A program made the translations under genes and the position numbers. Shown in pieces: positions 35,461 to 45,393 of a stretch of DNA of 64,000 bases (position 1 is its first letter; the number at the start of each line of letters is the position of its first letter). The notes beneath the pieces were generated by a model. The model made no database searches. It was not told the DNA's origin and saw only the letters and a list, made by a program, of their open reading frames with translations. The DNA lies in the NCBI GenBank assembly GCA_032718475.1, contig JAUCBJ010003091.1, positions 1-64,000 on the forward strand, written 5' to 3'. The DNA is from Nemertoderma westbladi. Taxonomy: Eukaryota > Xenacoelomorpha > Nemertodermatida > Nemertodermatidae.

Positions 35461-35525
35461 TTCAAAATGCCCAAAGACAAAAATTTTAAAAACGCCATTT
35501 CCTCAATAAGTGGGACCTATAGAAC

Positions 35526-35780
35526 TCAAAACATCAAAAAAATTGAATCCGTCCAAAAATTTTCGGTATACCATTGTGGCTGCCGGACTAAAACAGCCTC
35601 TATGGAAGACTTAAATGCTTCTTCTATACCCACCGTTAAAAAGGCCATATCTTGAGAGATTTTCGGCGAGGTGACTTTCATTGAAAATGACACTAGCACT
35701 TCCTTACAATCTGTGGGTCCCTCTGTCAGTTTAGTGGCTAAAGTTTCTACCACTTCCATCAACTCTTTGTTTACAAGTCC
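35526..35780 (-). CDS. unrecognised open frame, possible transposon accessory protein
   Basis: Minus-strand frame with ordinary protein-like composition (LMEVVETLATKLTEGPTDC, then FLTVGIEEAFKSSIEAVL). In an overlapping upstream frame a basic stretch (DKNWLLKKNKKKE) precedes it. Other open stretches on the same strand (36139-36432, Ser/Thr/Pro-rich) may belong with it. Harbinger transposons carry a second, Myb-like DNA-binding protein next to the transposase, and a Harbinger remnant lies 1.5 kb upstream on the same strand, so this could be its partner. That is inference from position only. Confidence 0.25.
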   Translation of the reverse strand, partial: GLVNKELMEVVETLATKLTEGPTDCKEVLVSFSMKVTSPKISQDMAFLTVGIEEAFKSSIEAVLVRQPQWYTENFWTDSIFLMF

Positions 35781-37289
35781 ATATTTCGATGCAACGTTTC
35801 TTTCTTTTTGTTTTTTTTCAGTAACCAGTTTTTATCTAGTGCAAATGAAACTGGCCAAACAATATGGAGGAGTAGTACATGTTTGACGGGCTTCCTTGAC
35901 TTAAATATTTCAAGTTTCCTGGTACATTGCACTTCTTTATCATCATTACACCAGAAGTGGTTGCTGATAAGGAGTGAAATATGTTGTTACATATTCCCTC
36001 CATATCAGCATTAAAATCTGGTGGAACGACCTGACTAGTCCCAGCCATGTGCCGTTTCTGCTAAACATTACTAGGCACTGACTTACCTGGAGACACATGT
36101 GTAGATTGTGAAACCCATTTTGGAGTGGCTGTGATAGATCATTTTGCAATGATTACTGATGTTGATGCCAATGATGAAGTTACAATTATTTGTAGTTCCT
36201 GGGTCTGCGGAATAAAGTCTGGTTGATCAGTTGCAGCAGTAACTGGCGATTCTCTGAACTCACTCGAATTTGTACTGTACCCAGATGGAGATGGCAAATA
36301 ATAGAGTTTATTCGAATCGAATACAATGGAGTCAGATGTGCTGGTACCTGGGTATGAAACTTCAACTCCAGGACAAGGAGCAGTGGAAACTTCGTTGCTT
36401 TTCAGTACTTTCATTCCATGTCTGGTGACCAACTATGTTGCTTCGAAAACGTCTGATTCCAATTCAGATATCTCGACCAGAAAATCACTATCATATGTAT
36501 ATAATACAATATATAAAATACAGAAATTAAAATTATTTTATTTTAATTTGGGCATTTTAAACTATAATTTAATTTAGGTATTTTGAAAGACCTATAACTT
36601 TCTACAAAAATTGAAACTACATACTTGTCCGGTGCATACCTACTTAATATTTCTTTCATTTTCAAAATTATAGATATCATCTTTTTGCACTCAAACTATC
36701 CGATTATGGTACTGTTTTCTATAGTGGCAACTTCATCCTCATTAATAGCTTCCATATTCAGTAACTAGGGGAGCCATAACTTCAGAACCATAGATTGGAC
36801 TGTGGACTCGCAATACTCCAATCTGCAAAATCCACAAACCCTAAAGCTCTGTAGAGTTCTCAGATTCGTGGCTCCAAGAAATCTGGAGGCTTCACTTCCG
36901 CAAGCTCCATAGACTATGTCTGTTGTAGGAACTTATCATCCACAATAGCGTAGCAGCAGTGTATAGTGCCGACCATGGGTTCCATAAAATGCATGGTCCA
37001 TAACGCATGGACAGCTTCTATGAAACTTGTCCCTCTCTTTGCCCGGAACTCAGAGAGGATTTTCCCTATGTTTCTATAGTTCACTTCTCCAACCTAAAAA
37101 TAAAAGTTTGTCATTGCAATCCTCTATTACTCAACAGTGAGTTTTATTTATCTGAATACTGATAGTCTGTGAAAGGAAAGGAATTGGTTGTAGACCTGTA
37201 CCTATCTGATGTAGGCCTACTTGTTATTTGCACATTTTATGTACATTATTAAATTATTATATATATCCTAATCACATTACTGCCTGCCT
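35781..37289. other. non-coding or decayed stretch
   Basis: Minus-strand reading around 36740-37095 gives open pieces (NYRNIGKILSEFRAKRGTS, EAVHALWTMHFMEPMVG) broken by stops; I do not recognise them. Confidence 0.4.
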
Positions 37290-37560
37290 CACCTGCCATA
37301 AAAACGATTCCCACTTGCACATTTATGCTGTGGTAGCGTTTCCGGTTGACATAGTCCCTCTCCCGCTCGTTTGGTGCTTAAATGCGGATGTGAGTTCCAT
37401 CCACACATCCAACAACTTGGGGAAATAAATTAATCCAGTGGGTTGAAAATTTCGCACTAATCTTTCGGTATTGCGGCTGCCGGACCGACCCACTGGAATA
37501 TAGATAAAAGCCGACATTTATACACACAATCTTTAGAGATGTATAGCAAGCAAAGTTACA
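37290..37560 (-). pseudogene. PIF/Harbinger transposase fragment
   Basis: On the minus strand: RKISAKFSTHWINLFPQVVG then CVDGTHIRI, the first-aspartate motif of the Harbinger DDE nuclease (DGTHI at 37387-37401), followed, after a frame change, by NERERDYVNRKRYHSINVQV, the next conserved block. Residues beyond (DARWPG-type motif and the last acidic residue) are not found, so it is a truncated, frameshifted copy. Confidence 0.72.
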
Positions 37561-37980
37561 TACAAAATTTGCTAAAATGTTAGTAAATAATAAAAAAAAA
37601 GTAGTCAATAAACATTTGTATATTACTTTGCTTGCTTGTAACAGCCGAAATCGCATTGAAAACCGTCGATTTTAGATGTTACTAACTTCAGTTAGTCTCA
37701 TCTAGATGAGACTTGAAATTTAAGTAATAGCTACCTCTGAGATGGCTCTCACTAAAAGTTATGAATACCGATTGCGCTACAACTAACACTAAAAACTTAG
37801 AGTTAGTCTGAAGCTAACACTAAGTAACAGTTATGAAAGTTATGAATACGGACCCAGATCCACCAAGAGTTTCTTACGACGCTGATATTCTGTGTTCACT
37901 ATCCATCCCAGATGCATTATAACGTACATCCCATCTAGTTTGATTATGAAATTAGATTTCCAACTTGCAACTGCAAATAC
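37561..37980. other. non-coding AT-rich stretch
   Basis: Between the Harbinger remnant and the RTE copy. Small repeated words around gttagt and ctaacactaa; no gene seen. Confidence 0.45.
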
Positions 37981-38957
37981 TACTACTAGGATCGGCATGA
38001 TGCATTGCAGCTGCATTTTTAAGAATGCTGTGCCGGCTTGTCGACAAAATTACTCCCTATCACCCATGACATTTGCTAGATCATCCGCATCTTCAAGGCC
38101 AGTGTCCTTTAAGATGCGTCTCAAGAAAGTCATGGGCTGTCCACCATGCTTATTCACTCCATGAGGCTGCCAAAGTACAAGATTATGCACTGGCTGGTCC
38201 TCACGGCGAAAGCAATGTCCTGCAAAGCGGAGGCGATTTTGTTCTAGTATCAAGCTTGGGGGAACCAATGAGATACCCCCAATGTTATATAGTGTCTGGT
38301 TGGAGATGTGTGCATTGTACTTGACACAACGAACCCGGTGTAGCATTCCTGTGAATGTGCCATCCAGAGGTTTGATGTCCTCAACAGTTAGAGCCCAGCA
38401 TGGACTCCCATAAAGGAGTACTGGAACTACTGCTGCTCTAAATAATCGGACCTTAAGTTTCCGATTAATTCTCGGTGACTTCCAAATCCTGGAAAGCCTA
38501 TTCAAGGCTGCCCATGCCTTTCCCTTACGTATTCGAAGGTCCTCACCTGACTTCCGGATCCATGATCCCATGTAACAGAAGTCGTCCACATGCTCAAGCA
38601 TACCATCCTTTGAGCTTATGCTCATCCGATCAGAGACTTGCTGAGGACTTTCAAAGTTAACTGTCAAAATTTTAGTCTTTCTAGAGATAATAAAAAGACC
38701 AACACTAGAAGCAGCATGTTCTAATGAGCTGAGGAGCCGTTGGGCTCCCTCTAGTGATTCTGAGAGTACTCCTAAGTCATCAGCAAAGTCTAGATCAGTT
38801 AGGTACTTGGCAGGATTTCCTCGACTTCTGGAGCCAGTAGGTGGAGTTATCATCACCCCATCATCATTATGATGATCTAAGGACATGCCTAGAACATAGT
38901 CAACCACAATTATGAACAAGAATGGTGCAAGTTTGTCTCCCTGGAGGACGCCCCATT
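37981..38957 (-). mobile_element. 5'-truncated copy of the RTE-type LINE
   Basis: Nearly identical to the 3' part (about 30205-31181) of the intact element, inverted. It begins at GVLQGD of motif B, keeps LDFADDLG and ends with the TAG-repeat tail (plus strand tactactactagg at 37979-37991). Its frame (38050-38919) is open for 289 codons but an 11-bp deletion near the end changes the last residues after GDRE. The 5' truncation is typical of target-primed reverse transcription. Confidence 0.95.
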
Positions 38958-39650
38958 AAAATATTATGTCTCATCACACCATACTACATAACACCATGTC
39001 TTGAAATATAGTGTTGTTATTTAGGAAGTATTAGGAATTATTCGTCGTATAAAGCAATTTGGAATTTGGAAACAAAATTTGGAACATCATATAACAATTC
39101 ACCTCCAAGTAATGGAGTAACAAGGTGGAATAACAAACCTCCAAACCGATTTATCCTTTACTGTACTTATTATCAATTATTAATAATATTATCCATTACT
39201 GCATTATTTATGTAAACATCTCCATGTAGTAAATAGTTTTTATTATCGCATTTCAGTGAAAATTTCTCAAAAGTGTCCCTATTTTGTAATAATATTATTT
39301 TTCTTGTGACTTTGATCTATATTTTACATTTTAAATTAATTATAATGCCACCGAAGAAAAAATTGCAAATCTGGATCCATGAAAAGGAAAGATAAGAAAG
39401 TTGAGATCAAATATGTAATTACGAAAACGACACTAATAGATTCAATAATTAAGCCAAACGCAACCATTACTACAGGTTCTAATAATTACACCTTCAGATC
39501 ACCCACCGAAGACCATAGCCAGTAGCGATGAAGTGAGGGAAATTGTTAATATTGACAATGCTCTAGTTGGATTCGCGCCCCTCGGAAAATAGAAAAACAG
39601 ATAACCATGGAGGCCGACCCTCAGTCGGCCGACCAGCATGTGCACACATC
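38958..39650. other. non-coding stretch, perhaps a decayed short gene
   Basis: At 39343-39600 short lysine-rich frames (MPPKKKLQIW; MKRKDKKVEIKYV) appear, broken by stops; not assigned. Confidence 0.35.
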
Positions 39651-40042
39651 CCTATATATGGACGGTGTTATGCAAAAGGGTGTTATTTTTTTAAGCCACA
39701 AAAGTTCAATTTGAGATAATCGATGTCAAAGTTTTTAACATCCTACATCCTACGGCCTACAGTATGACAGGCCTACTTGCACAAAGATGTCAAGCCACAC
39801 AATTATTATGTGGATTAAATATTTTTTGCAATATTATTTGTGGTTTAACACTCTTTGACTAAATCACAAATCCGGATTATGCCTCAACTTTCTTGTATTT
39901 TTAAGGCATTTCTCCGTATTATTGGGCAATAGGATCTCATAAATTAGGTAGATTACACTTTCCTCTATCGAATGATACCAAAAACTCAATTTCGACAAAA
40001 TGTGGGATAACACCCTTTTGCATAACACCGTCCATATATAGG
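39651..40042. mobile_element. 392-bp MITE with perfect 36-bp terminal inverted repeats
   Basis: Left end 39651-39686 (starts cctatatatggacggtgtta) is the exact reverse complement of 40007-40042. Between them is AT-rich non-coding sequence. The ends could instead start inside the tatata word with a TA duplication, as in Tc1/mariner elements. No transposase is present. Confidence 0.88.
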
Positions 40043-41122
40043 ATTCTTTTCAGAGTTCGGTATAGCACCCATAAGGGATAAACCTCACGAGCTGAAGTTT
40101 TGCGTGCGGACAGTCCTGCCGCCCGTTAAAAGGGAAATTTTAAAAATCCACCTTTAAGGGTCAAAGTTCAGAAATTTTATAAAAATCACGTTTTTTCATT
40201 CGCACTCAAATTATCTCAAAAAAATTAAATACAAACCATGCAATGTCGTGTGGATTTTTTCTAGCTAAATAAATGATGCACATTCTATCAAATTTTCAGA
40301 TTTCAAAATTGGCCATTTTGGCCTGATTTTATTTTCCCCAGAAAAATCGTCAAAATTCGCTATTTTTCGATGTTCCGCGGCATGTAGCTCATAGACCATT
40401 TGACCTATGAGCTTGAAACTTATACCACAAACGCGCCTATATTGTCGGCATGTTCTCAGAAAATTTCAGCCAAAAGGCATTCAGTGGACGGCTATGGGCA
40501 AGTCGTAGACATTGCGGCGCCATTTTCTGACGATTTGAGACAATTTCGGCGGCTATATATGGCTATATCTGTTACTATATATGGGATCGATACCGTTCCA
40601 CTTTTAATCAAAAGAAGGAAGGTGGAGCTACCTTCTCCAAAAATTCAGTTTTTTTTTTCAAAAAAAAAATAAAAAAAATTTATCTTCAGGGGCCATAGGG
40701 GGGGGGGGGAACCTTTTTAAAAAAGGGCCAATTTTTTTTACTAAATTGGCCATAAATTGGCCAAAATTAGTTTTTATCGTAAATGGTCTAATAACTTATT
40801 AAACCATTTGTTCTAGCGCAACTTTTCACTACATTTCAGCGTTTTTTATTTTTGACAAAAAATCATGGTGCACCTCCCTTACGCGATTTGTCGATTTTCG
40901 TGAAAAAAAAATTTTTGCCCAAAAACATTTTTTCTGGTCAATATTGATGCACTGATTCCAAATTTCGAAACCATTTTCACGCAACGAAAAAAAATTTAGA
41001 GCACTTTAAAAACCACATTTTTAATTTACATTTTTTTTATCTTATTAATCTATTTTGTCATTATCAACTTCTATTTGGTATTATGAATGATTATTATCAT
41101 ATTATTGAATGAATGATGATGC
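40043..41122. other. non-coding AT-rich stretch left of the viral-like gene
   Basis: Many A/T homopolymers, a run of 12 G at 40698-40709, and low-complexity words such as aattggcc. The frame 40400-40672 is not supported by any family. Confidence 0.5.
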
Positions 41123-43254
41123 AGCAATAGCAAGAGGTTAATAAGTAAATATGTCAAGACTACTCAGCGCTATACCCGCTGAAATACTGTCCTTAATTCC
41201 TGACACCACCCAACCAGGGTGGTTCCGAGGCAACGAGGAACAGCAGTCGCTCTCAAAGTGGATGTGGTGCGTGCACTATATAGTATGTTCACAAATCCAT
41301 GATTGTTTCATGATCAAAGGAAGTCTAGAGGCCAACCACATGGTCGACGAATATATTGTTCTGGAGGGACTTGACCGTGGGACGGCCACTTCTAAGCGTC
41401 GGCTGTATACACCTCCGGATTGGGGTGAGCGATTGGAACATTATATGCCCGATCTTATTAAGAAGGGAATATCCAAGAATGGGACTGAATACACTGTGAA
41501 CCAGGCTCCAGTACAACCAGAAATAGACCCACAGCTGGTAGAGGTGGCTATCTCGTACGTAGGGAACACTATGAGATCTTACGACCGCAAAGTTGAAGCT
41601 TTGATTGTTAAAGGTGTACGTAATATTACTACAATTATCGCAGTCGACTTTTTTCAACCAGAGGTAATCCATGGTGACACCAGCGCTCTCAATTCCCAGC
41701 AGACACTATATATCAAAAATGCTTTGGTTAATATACGACTTCAACTTTCCGATCATGATTGTGAACGAATTAGAGTTGCAGCGCGGACCAATGAGGCCCC
41801 GCAGGTATTAGAGATGCCGACCGAGGTTCTAACATTGTTTAACCAGAAAGAGGTGGGACCGACAACGGCTGTGATGCAGTGCAAGACAAAGAGAGTAGAC
41901 CTCCGAAATGAATGCATACGGATCGCATTGAAGAACATGTACACGCCGAGGAAAGCATTCCAAGAGTTGACACACGCTGACAAGACCCCTCTCAATGAGG
42001 GTTGTGACATTAAGTGGAAGACTATGTTCCCCCTTGGGATGCGTAAGGCACCGTTGAAAAACACCACCACTAATATTAAAGCGTGTGAGAACTTCCTGTC
42101 GAACTTGGTCCCTGACCAGGATACTAACCACGATTTTGAAGTCACTGTGCGAAGATGTTTGCCTCACTGGAAGAATGGTGTAAGTGAGCCTAGGCGGTCT
42201 AACGATCAGCTGTCGGGAGCAGAGAAATCTCTATTTGGCGTTGGTAGGGCCAAAGAGTCTCGCAAGCGTGTATTCATAGACGAAGGAATGTCGTTGCACA
42301 ATTTCTCAATTAAACCAGCGAAGGTGGACCCAATAGTTGAGGAATTCGTTGCCTATTTAGGCAGTCCAAACCCAGACGGTAATCTGCCTCCTATTGGGCG
42401 CCGGTCCTATAACTCTGTAGACGAAGAGGCGATCAGCATCAGCGAACAAGTGCTTTCTACATTCAGCCCTAGTCTCAGCGACGAGTACATAGGAATGTAC
42501 GAGGCCACACTCAGGCCTGTTGCATCGTATATGTACAACCAAAACGACGGAGTCGTAGTTCTACCCATAATCACAACTGAAGGGAAGGGACCCGATAGTA
42601 CTAGGATGCTTCATGGTGCAGTTGTTAAAGGACCAGCACACTTAATCAGCGATTCCTCCAAGCTTCCACTTGTTATATTCCAGATGGTCGATAGAACTGT
42701 CGCTGCAAAAGCGAAGAAGATCTACCACGAGTGTACAGTGTTCTATTACAAAGAGCCGGGCGACGGAGTGAGGTCGGACTTAGCAATAATCTGCTATCGG
42801 CTTGGAATGTGGCCTGTAAAGGTACGACACAATCGTGGACTATCTAGAGTAAGAATTCAAACCGCGAGCATTGTACACGCTCTTGCAATGCAATTGATCG
42901 AGTCGGACGGGATCACTAACTGGTCAGAATACTTACCTAGTACACTAGTTAAACTAGAAAATATAGCAAAACTGATTCATGCAGAAAATATACTCCTAGC
43001 GGTTTGCAATAACAATGAACTCGAAGGATTCCTTGCGAATTTCCGTCGAATCTACATAATGGGTTGCGCCACCATCAATGGTCGGCTTGTGGTCCAGCTG
43101 CCGGGAGAGTCTTCTGAAGACAAGTGTAGCGAATCAGTAATTCAGAACCCCATGGTTCTTTATATGGCGGACCAATATAACAAGGCGTTGCTGCCTCAGA
43201 TTAACGATAACATACCTACTATTTAGTCTAGGTTTACAAGTTATTTTCTCTACT
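41123..43254 (+). mobile_element. endogenous orthomyxovirus-like genome segment (PA)
   Basis: The PA-like gene is bounded on the left by AGCAATAGCAAGAGG (41123-41137), 13 bases before its ATG, and on the right by TTATTTTCTCTACT (43241-43254), 14 bases after its stop. Orthomyxovirus segments have conserved complementary-strand ends of the type AGCAAAAGC... and ...TTTCTACT, with very short untranslated regions. The resemblance suggests that the whole segment of about 2.13 kb was captured. No poly(A) follows, so a full-length RNA rather than the polyadenylated mRNA may have been the template. I see no clear target-site duplication. The match of ends is by eye and moderate. Confidence 0.5.
41151..43226 (+). 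CDS. endogenous orthomyxovirus-like PA polymerase subunit, intact, 691 aa
   Basis: In orthomyxoviruses PA forms the polymerase with PB1 and PB2 and its N-terminal cap-snatching endonuclease cuts host mRNA. Seen here: an uninterrupted frame from ATG 41151 to TAG. The N-terminal part shows the endonuclease layout: His42 or His50 (near CSQIHDCFM), Glu72 in LEGLDR, Pro100-Asp101 in MPDL, Glu131 in LVEVAI, Lys147. Spacing agrees with PA except for about 19 extra residues between Asp101 and Glu131, and the first His does not align cleanly. The C-terminal part has the PA-type pattern LEGF, a following hydrophobic region and NPMVLYMADQYNKALL close to the end. Length is near the usual 650-720. No cellular domain is seen. 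It lies alone among transposons with no PB1, PB2 or NP. Intactness means recent capture or selection. Quaranja-like viruses of arthropods are plausible relatives; that is inference. Confidence 0.78.
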   Translation: MSRLLSAIPAEILSLIPDTTQPGWFRGNEEQQSLSKWMWCVHYIVCSQIHDCFMIKGSLEANHMVDEYIVLEGLDRGTATSKRRLYTPPDWGERLEHYMPDLIKKGISKNGTEYTVNQAPVQPEIDPQLVEVAISYVGNTMRSYDRKVEALIVKGVRNITTIIAVDFFQPEVIHGDTSALNSQQTLYIKNALVNIRLQLSDHDCERIRVAARTNEAPQVLEMPTEVLTLFNQKEVGPTTAVMQCKTKRVDLRNECIRIALKNMYTPRKAFQELTHADKTPLNEGCDIKWKTMFPLGMRKAPLKNTTTNIKACENFLSNLVPDQDTNHDFEVTVRRCLPHWKNGVSEPRRSNDQLSGAEKSLFGVGRAKESRKRVFIDEGMSLHNFSIKPAKVDPIVEEFVAYLGSPNPDGNLPPIGRRSYNSVDEEAISISEQVLSTFSPSLSDEYIGMYEATLRPVASYMYNQNDGVVVLPIITTEGKGPDSTRMLHGAVVKGPAHLISDSSKLPLVIFQMVDRTVAAKAKKIYHECTVFYYKEPGDGVRSDLAIICYRLGMWPVKVRHNRGLSRVRIQTASIVHALAMQLIESDGITNWSEYLPSTLVKLENIAKLIHAENILLAVCNNNELEGFLANFRRIYIMGCATINGRLVVQLPGESSEDKCSESVIQNPMVLYMADQYNKALLPQINDNIPTI

Positions 43255-43356
43255 CCTCTATGGAGTTGTTACATTTATTGTTTATTATTAGATTCGCGCA
43301 TTCAATACGAATCGTTTGAGCTACATACCGTCATTATATCTAATATTCTTCATAAG

Positions 43357-43690
43357 TTATAAGCGTTTTAATTGGGACGCACATCTAATGTCATTACATG
43401 AATAGTAATGTATGCCATTTTTTTCCACTTTTTGCCACGTGACGTCATATGCAACTGCTACATTGTATATGGATGTATCTTGAGATTCTGAATCAACAGC
43501 TGCCATTAGCATCCACAATTTTTTCCCTTCATTTGAATGATTTCCGATTGCCAACTTAGAAATAGCATCAACAATCCCGGCAAGGATGTAGGCAGATCCA
43601 TCCCGATACAGACCACCTACTGGGAGAATGGGGAGGTGGACTGATTTACGAATCAGTTCAGATATGTAAGCAGTATTGCATACTCAAGAA
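43357..43690 (-). pseudogene. unrecognised minus-strand open frame
   Basis: Open frame from about 43676 (ISELIRKSVHLPILPVGG, YRDGSAYILAGIVDAISK) through LAIGNHSNEGKKLWMLMAAV and VAVAYDVTWQKVEKNG to a stop near 43357. Composition is protein-like. The DVTWQK word recalls DGTWQ-type motifs of some transposases, but I cannot assign it. It sits just beyond the viral-like segment, on the other strand. Confidence 0.3.
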
Positions 43691-43779
43691 TGTAGGAAGC
43701 AATGTTAGCCGGGAGATGGTTTAATGACCCATCGCAGGGGAAAGGGGCTAACACAGGCCAAAGGGGATATGAGATTATA

Positions 43780-44060
43780 TGAGTGGAATAAGCCGACCAA
43801 TGGTTGTTGTTTTGTTATGGAGTCTATCTAAGAGTTCGTCAATTACATACATTGGAAATTTATCGTCAACTGTTATTCTGTTCAACCCTCTAAAATCTAT
43901 ACAAAATTGTTTTCTTGAATCTCATTTGTCAAGTAGTAAATATGGAGAATTCTGTGGTTACGCAGAAATTATGTTATTTTCGTGTCCTCCTTAAAGATAT
44001 TGTGCTTAAGTTCTCTAACTAAATAAGCACTTTTGTATTGGCGTAGAGTACCGAGATGAG
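43780..44060 (-). pseudogene. Ty3/gypsy LTR-retrotransposon reverse transcriptase fragment
   Basis: Minus-strand reading across frame changes: YLVRELKHNIFKED, then QNSPYLLL, then [20 protein letters not shown] and [13 protein letters not shown]. This is the start of a Ty3/gypsy RT (SPYSSP block, then the R-CxDxRxLN-T block, then FP--ID-LLD-L). Stops and a frameshift mark it as dead; the catalytic YVDD part is missing. Confidence 0.82.
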
Positions 44061-44494
44061 TATGAAAGGTGAACGGAGCCGTGAATGTGAGAATGAATTA
44101 GCCAAGAAAACTCCAACCCACCATTGAGTTTAAGAGAAAACCCCCAGTTGTTCTTCAGAAAAAACCAGTGACTAACATTGATATGGAAATAGTGCAAGGT
44201 GGACTTGTGTTGTTTTTTCCACATTCCATTTTCTTGGGTGGGTTGAGTCAGTGGGAATGGCTGCTGTTAGAGCTGATTCTTTTACTGCTTTTCTTCGATA
44301 GCTCGGAAGGTTAGGGAGCTGAAGGCAGTGGAGGACCGAGTTACGGGGGCCAAGAATCACCTTGTGTCTCATTTGGCTGACCATTACCTACTTGAGGAGG
44401 GTGTCCACCAGGCTAATACGCCCTAAGTGAGTGCTATACCACATCGAGAAGGATCTGCAAACCCCTCGAATCCCTTGGGTCAGTCCAACCACGT
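44061..44494. other. decayed region before the nuclease-like ORF
   Basis: Short broken frames only. The right part may be the eroded upstream section of the 44.5-45.4 kb protein. Confidence 0.35.
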
Positions 44495-45393
44495 ATGCTA
44501 CAGCGGCCTATAGTTCGGGAGGTGACGCGAGAAAGGGAAGAGAAACTTAAAGTGAAGGCTGTAGCTCTAAATGAACAGCTGTCAGAAGACTCCAAATACC
44601 TCCGGGCACTATCACGAGAGAAAGGAGCCTCATTGTGGTTAACAGCTATACCAATTCTTAAATATGGGTTCGCCCTACACAAAACCGCCTTTCGGAATGC
44701 CCTGTGTTTAAGATATGGATGGCTGCCACCAAGGCTCCCCTCTCATTGCGTATGTGGCGAGGAGTTCTCCATCTCTCATTCCCTACATTTCCCAACGGGG
44801 GGATATCCCAGCATCCGCCACAATGAGATAAGGGACTATCTAGCCGAACTGTTGAATGAGGTCGCCCATGATGTGAGTGAACCACACCTCCAACCAGTGG
44901 AAGGCGAGCAGTTCCGACTCGCAAGCACTTCCAGAGACCTAGACGCACGGTTGGACGTAGCAGCACCCGGGGTCTGGGGGGGAGGTTTGAGAGAGTTTAC
45001 ATCGATGTAAATATATTTAACCCGTTGTGCGCCTCTAACCCTCGATCGATCAGCGCCTCATACAACAAACACGAGCGGGAAAAACGCCGAAAATATGAGG
45101 ACAGAATAAATGAAATCGAACACTCTGGTTTTTGCCCTTTCGTTATGGCAGCAACGGGCGGGGCTAGTCGAAGTGCTCACGCACTCATCAATCGGGTGTC
45201 TCTCCTCCTCTCCGCAAAGCGGGACACTCCATACTCCCAGACAGTATCCCTGGTCCGCACGAGGCTAAACTATGCCCTGTTGCGGTCTTCTGTAATGTGC
45301 ATGCGCGGGGCCCGCACACCCAAGACCCATCGATGTCCTCAACCACTGAGCGAAACCGGGATCCTCTGTGCGGCGACGGAAGGCCGGGTTTGA
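44495..45393 (+). pseudogene. C-terminal module of a reverse-transcriptase-linked protein, one frameshift
   Basis: Two frames that join into one protein if a single-base change is assumed in a run of seven G near 44974-44980: frame 1 gives GASLWLTAIPILKYGFALHK, LCLRYGWLPPRLPSHCVCG, GGYPSIRHNEIRD, EPHLQPVEGEQFRLAS, DARLDVAAPGVWGG; frame 2 continues with ERVYIDVNIFNPLCASN, KHEREKRRKYEDRI, FVMAATGG and LLRSSVMCMRG. I recall this module from the end of retroelement-encoded proteins in many marine invertebrates; CxCG...H with a later Cys (here lost, HFPTGG) looks like a zinc site, and the D...D-V pattern like a PD-(D/E)XK-type nuclease. Both readings of function are inference. No RT is found upstream, so the copy is 5'-truncated. 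Confidence 0.62.

Noticed and set aside
40400-40672. 90-codon frame as a possible extra viral gene
   Set aside because: Low-complexity end in A/T homopolymers, no similarity to orthomyxovirus proteins that I can see, and outside the segment-like ends.
41325-42542. minus-strand frames opposite the PA-like gene
   Set aside because: Shadow frames of a long coding sequence; no domains.
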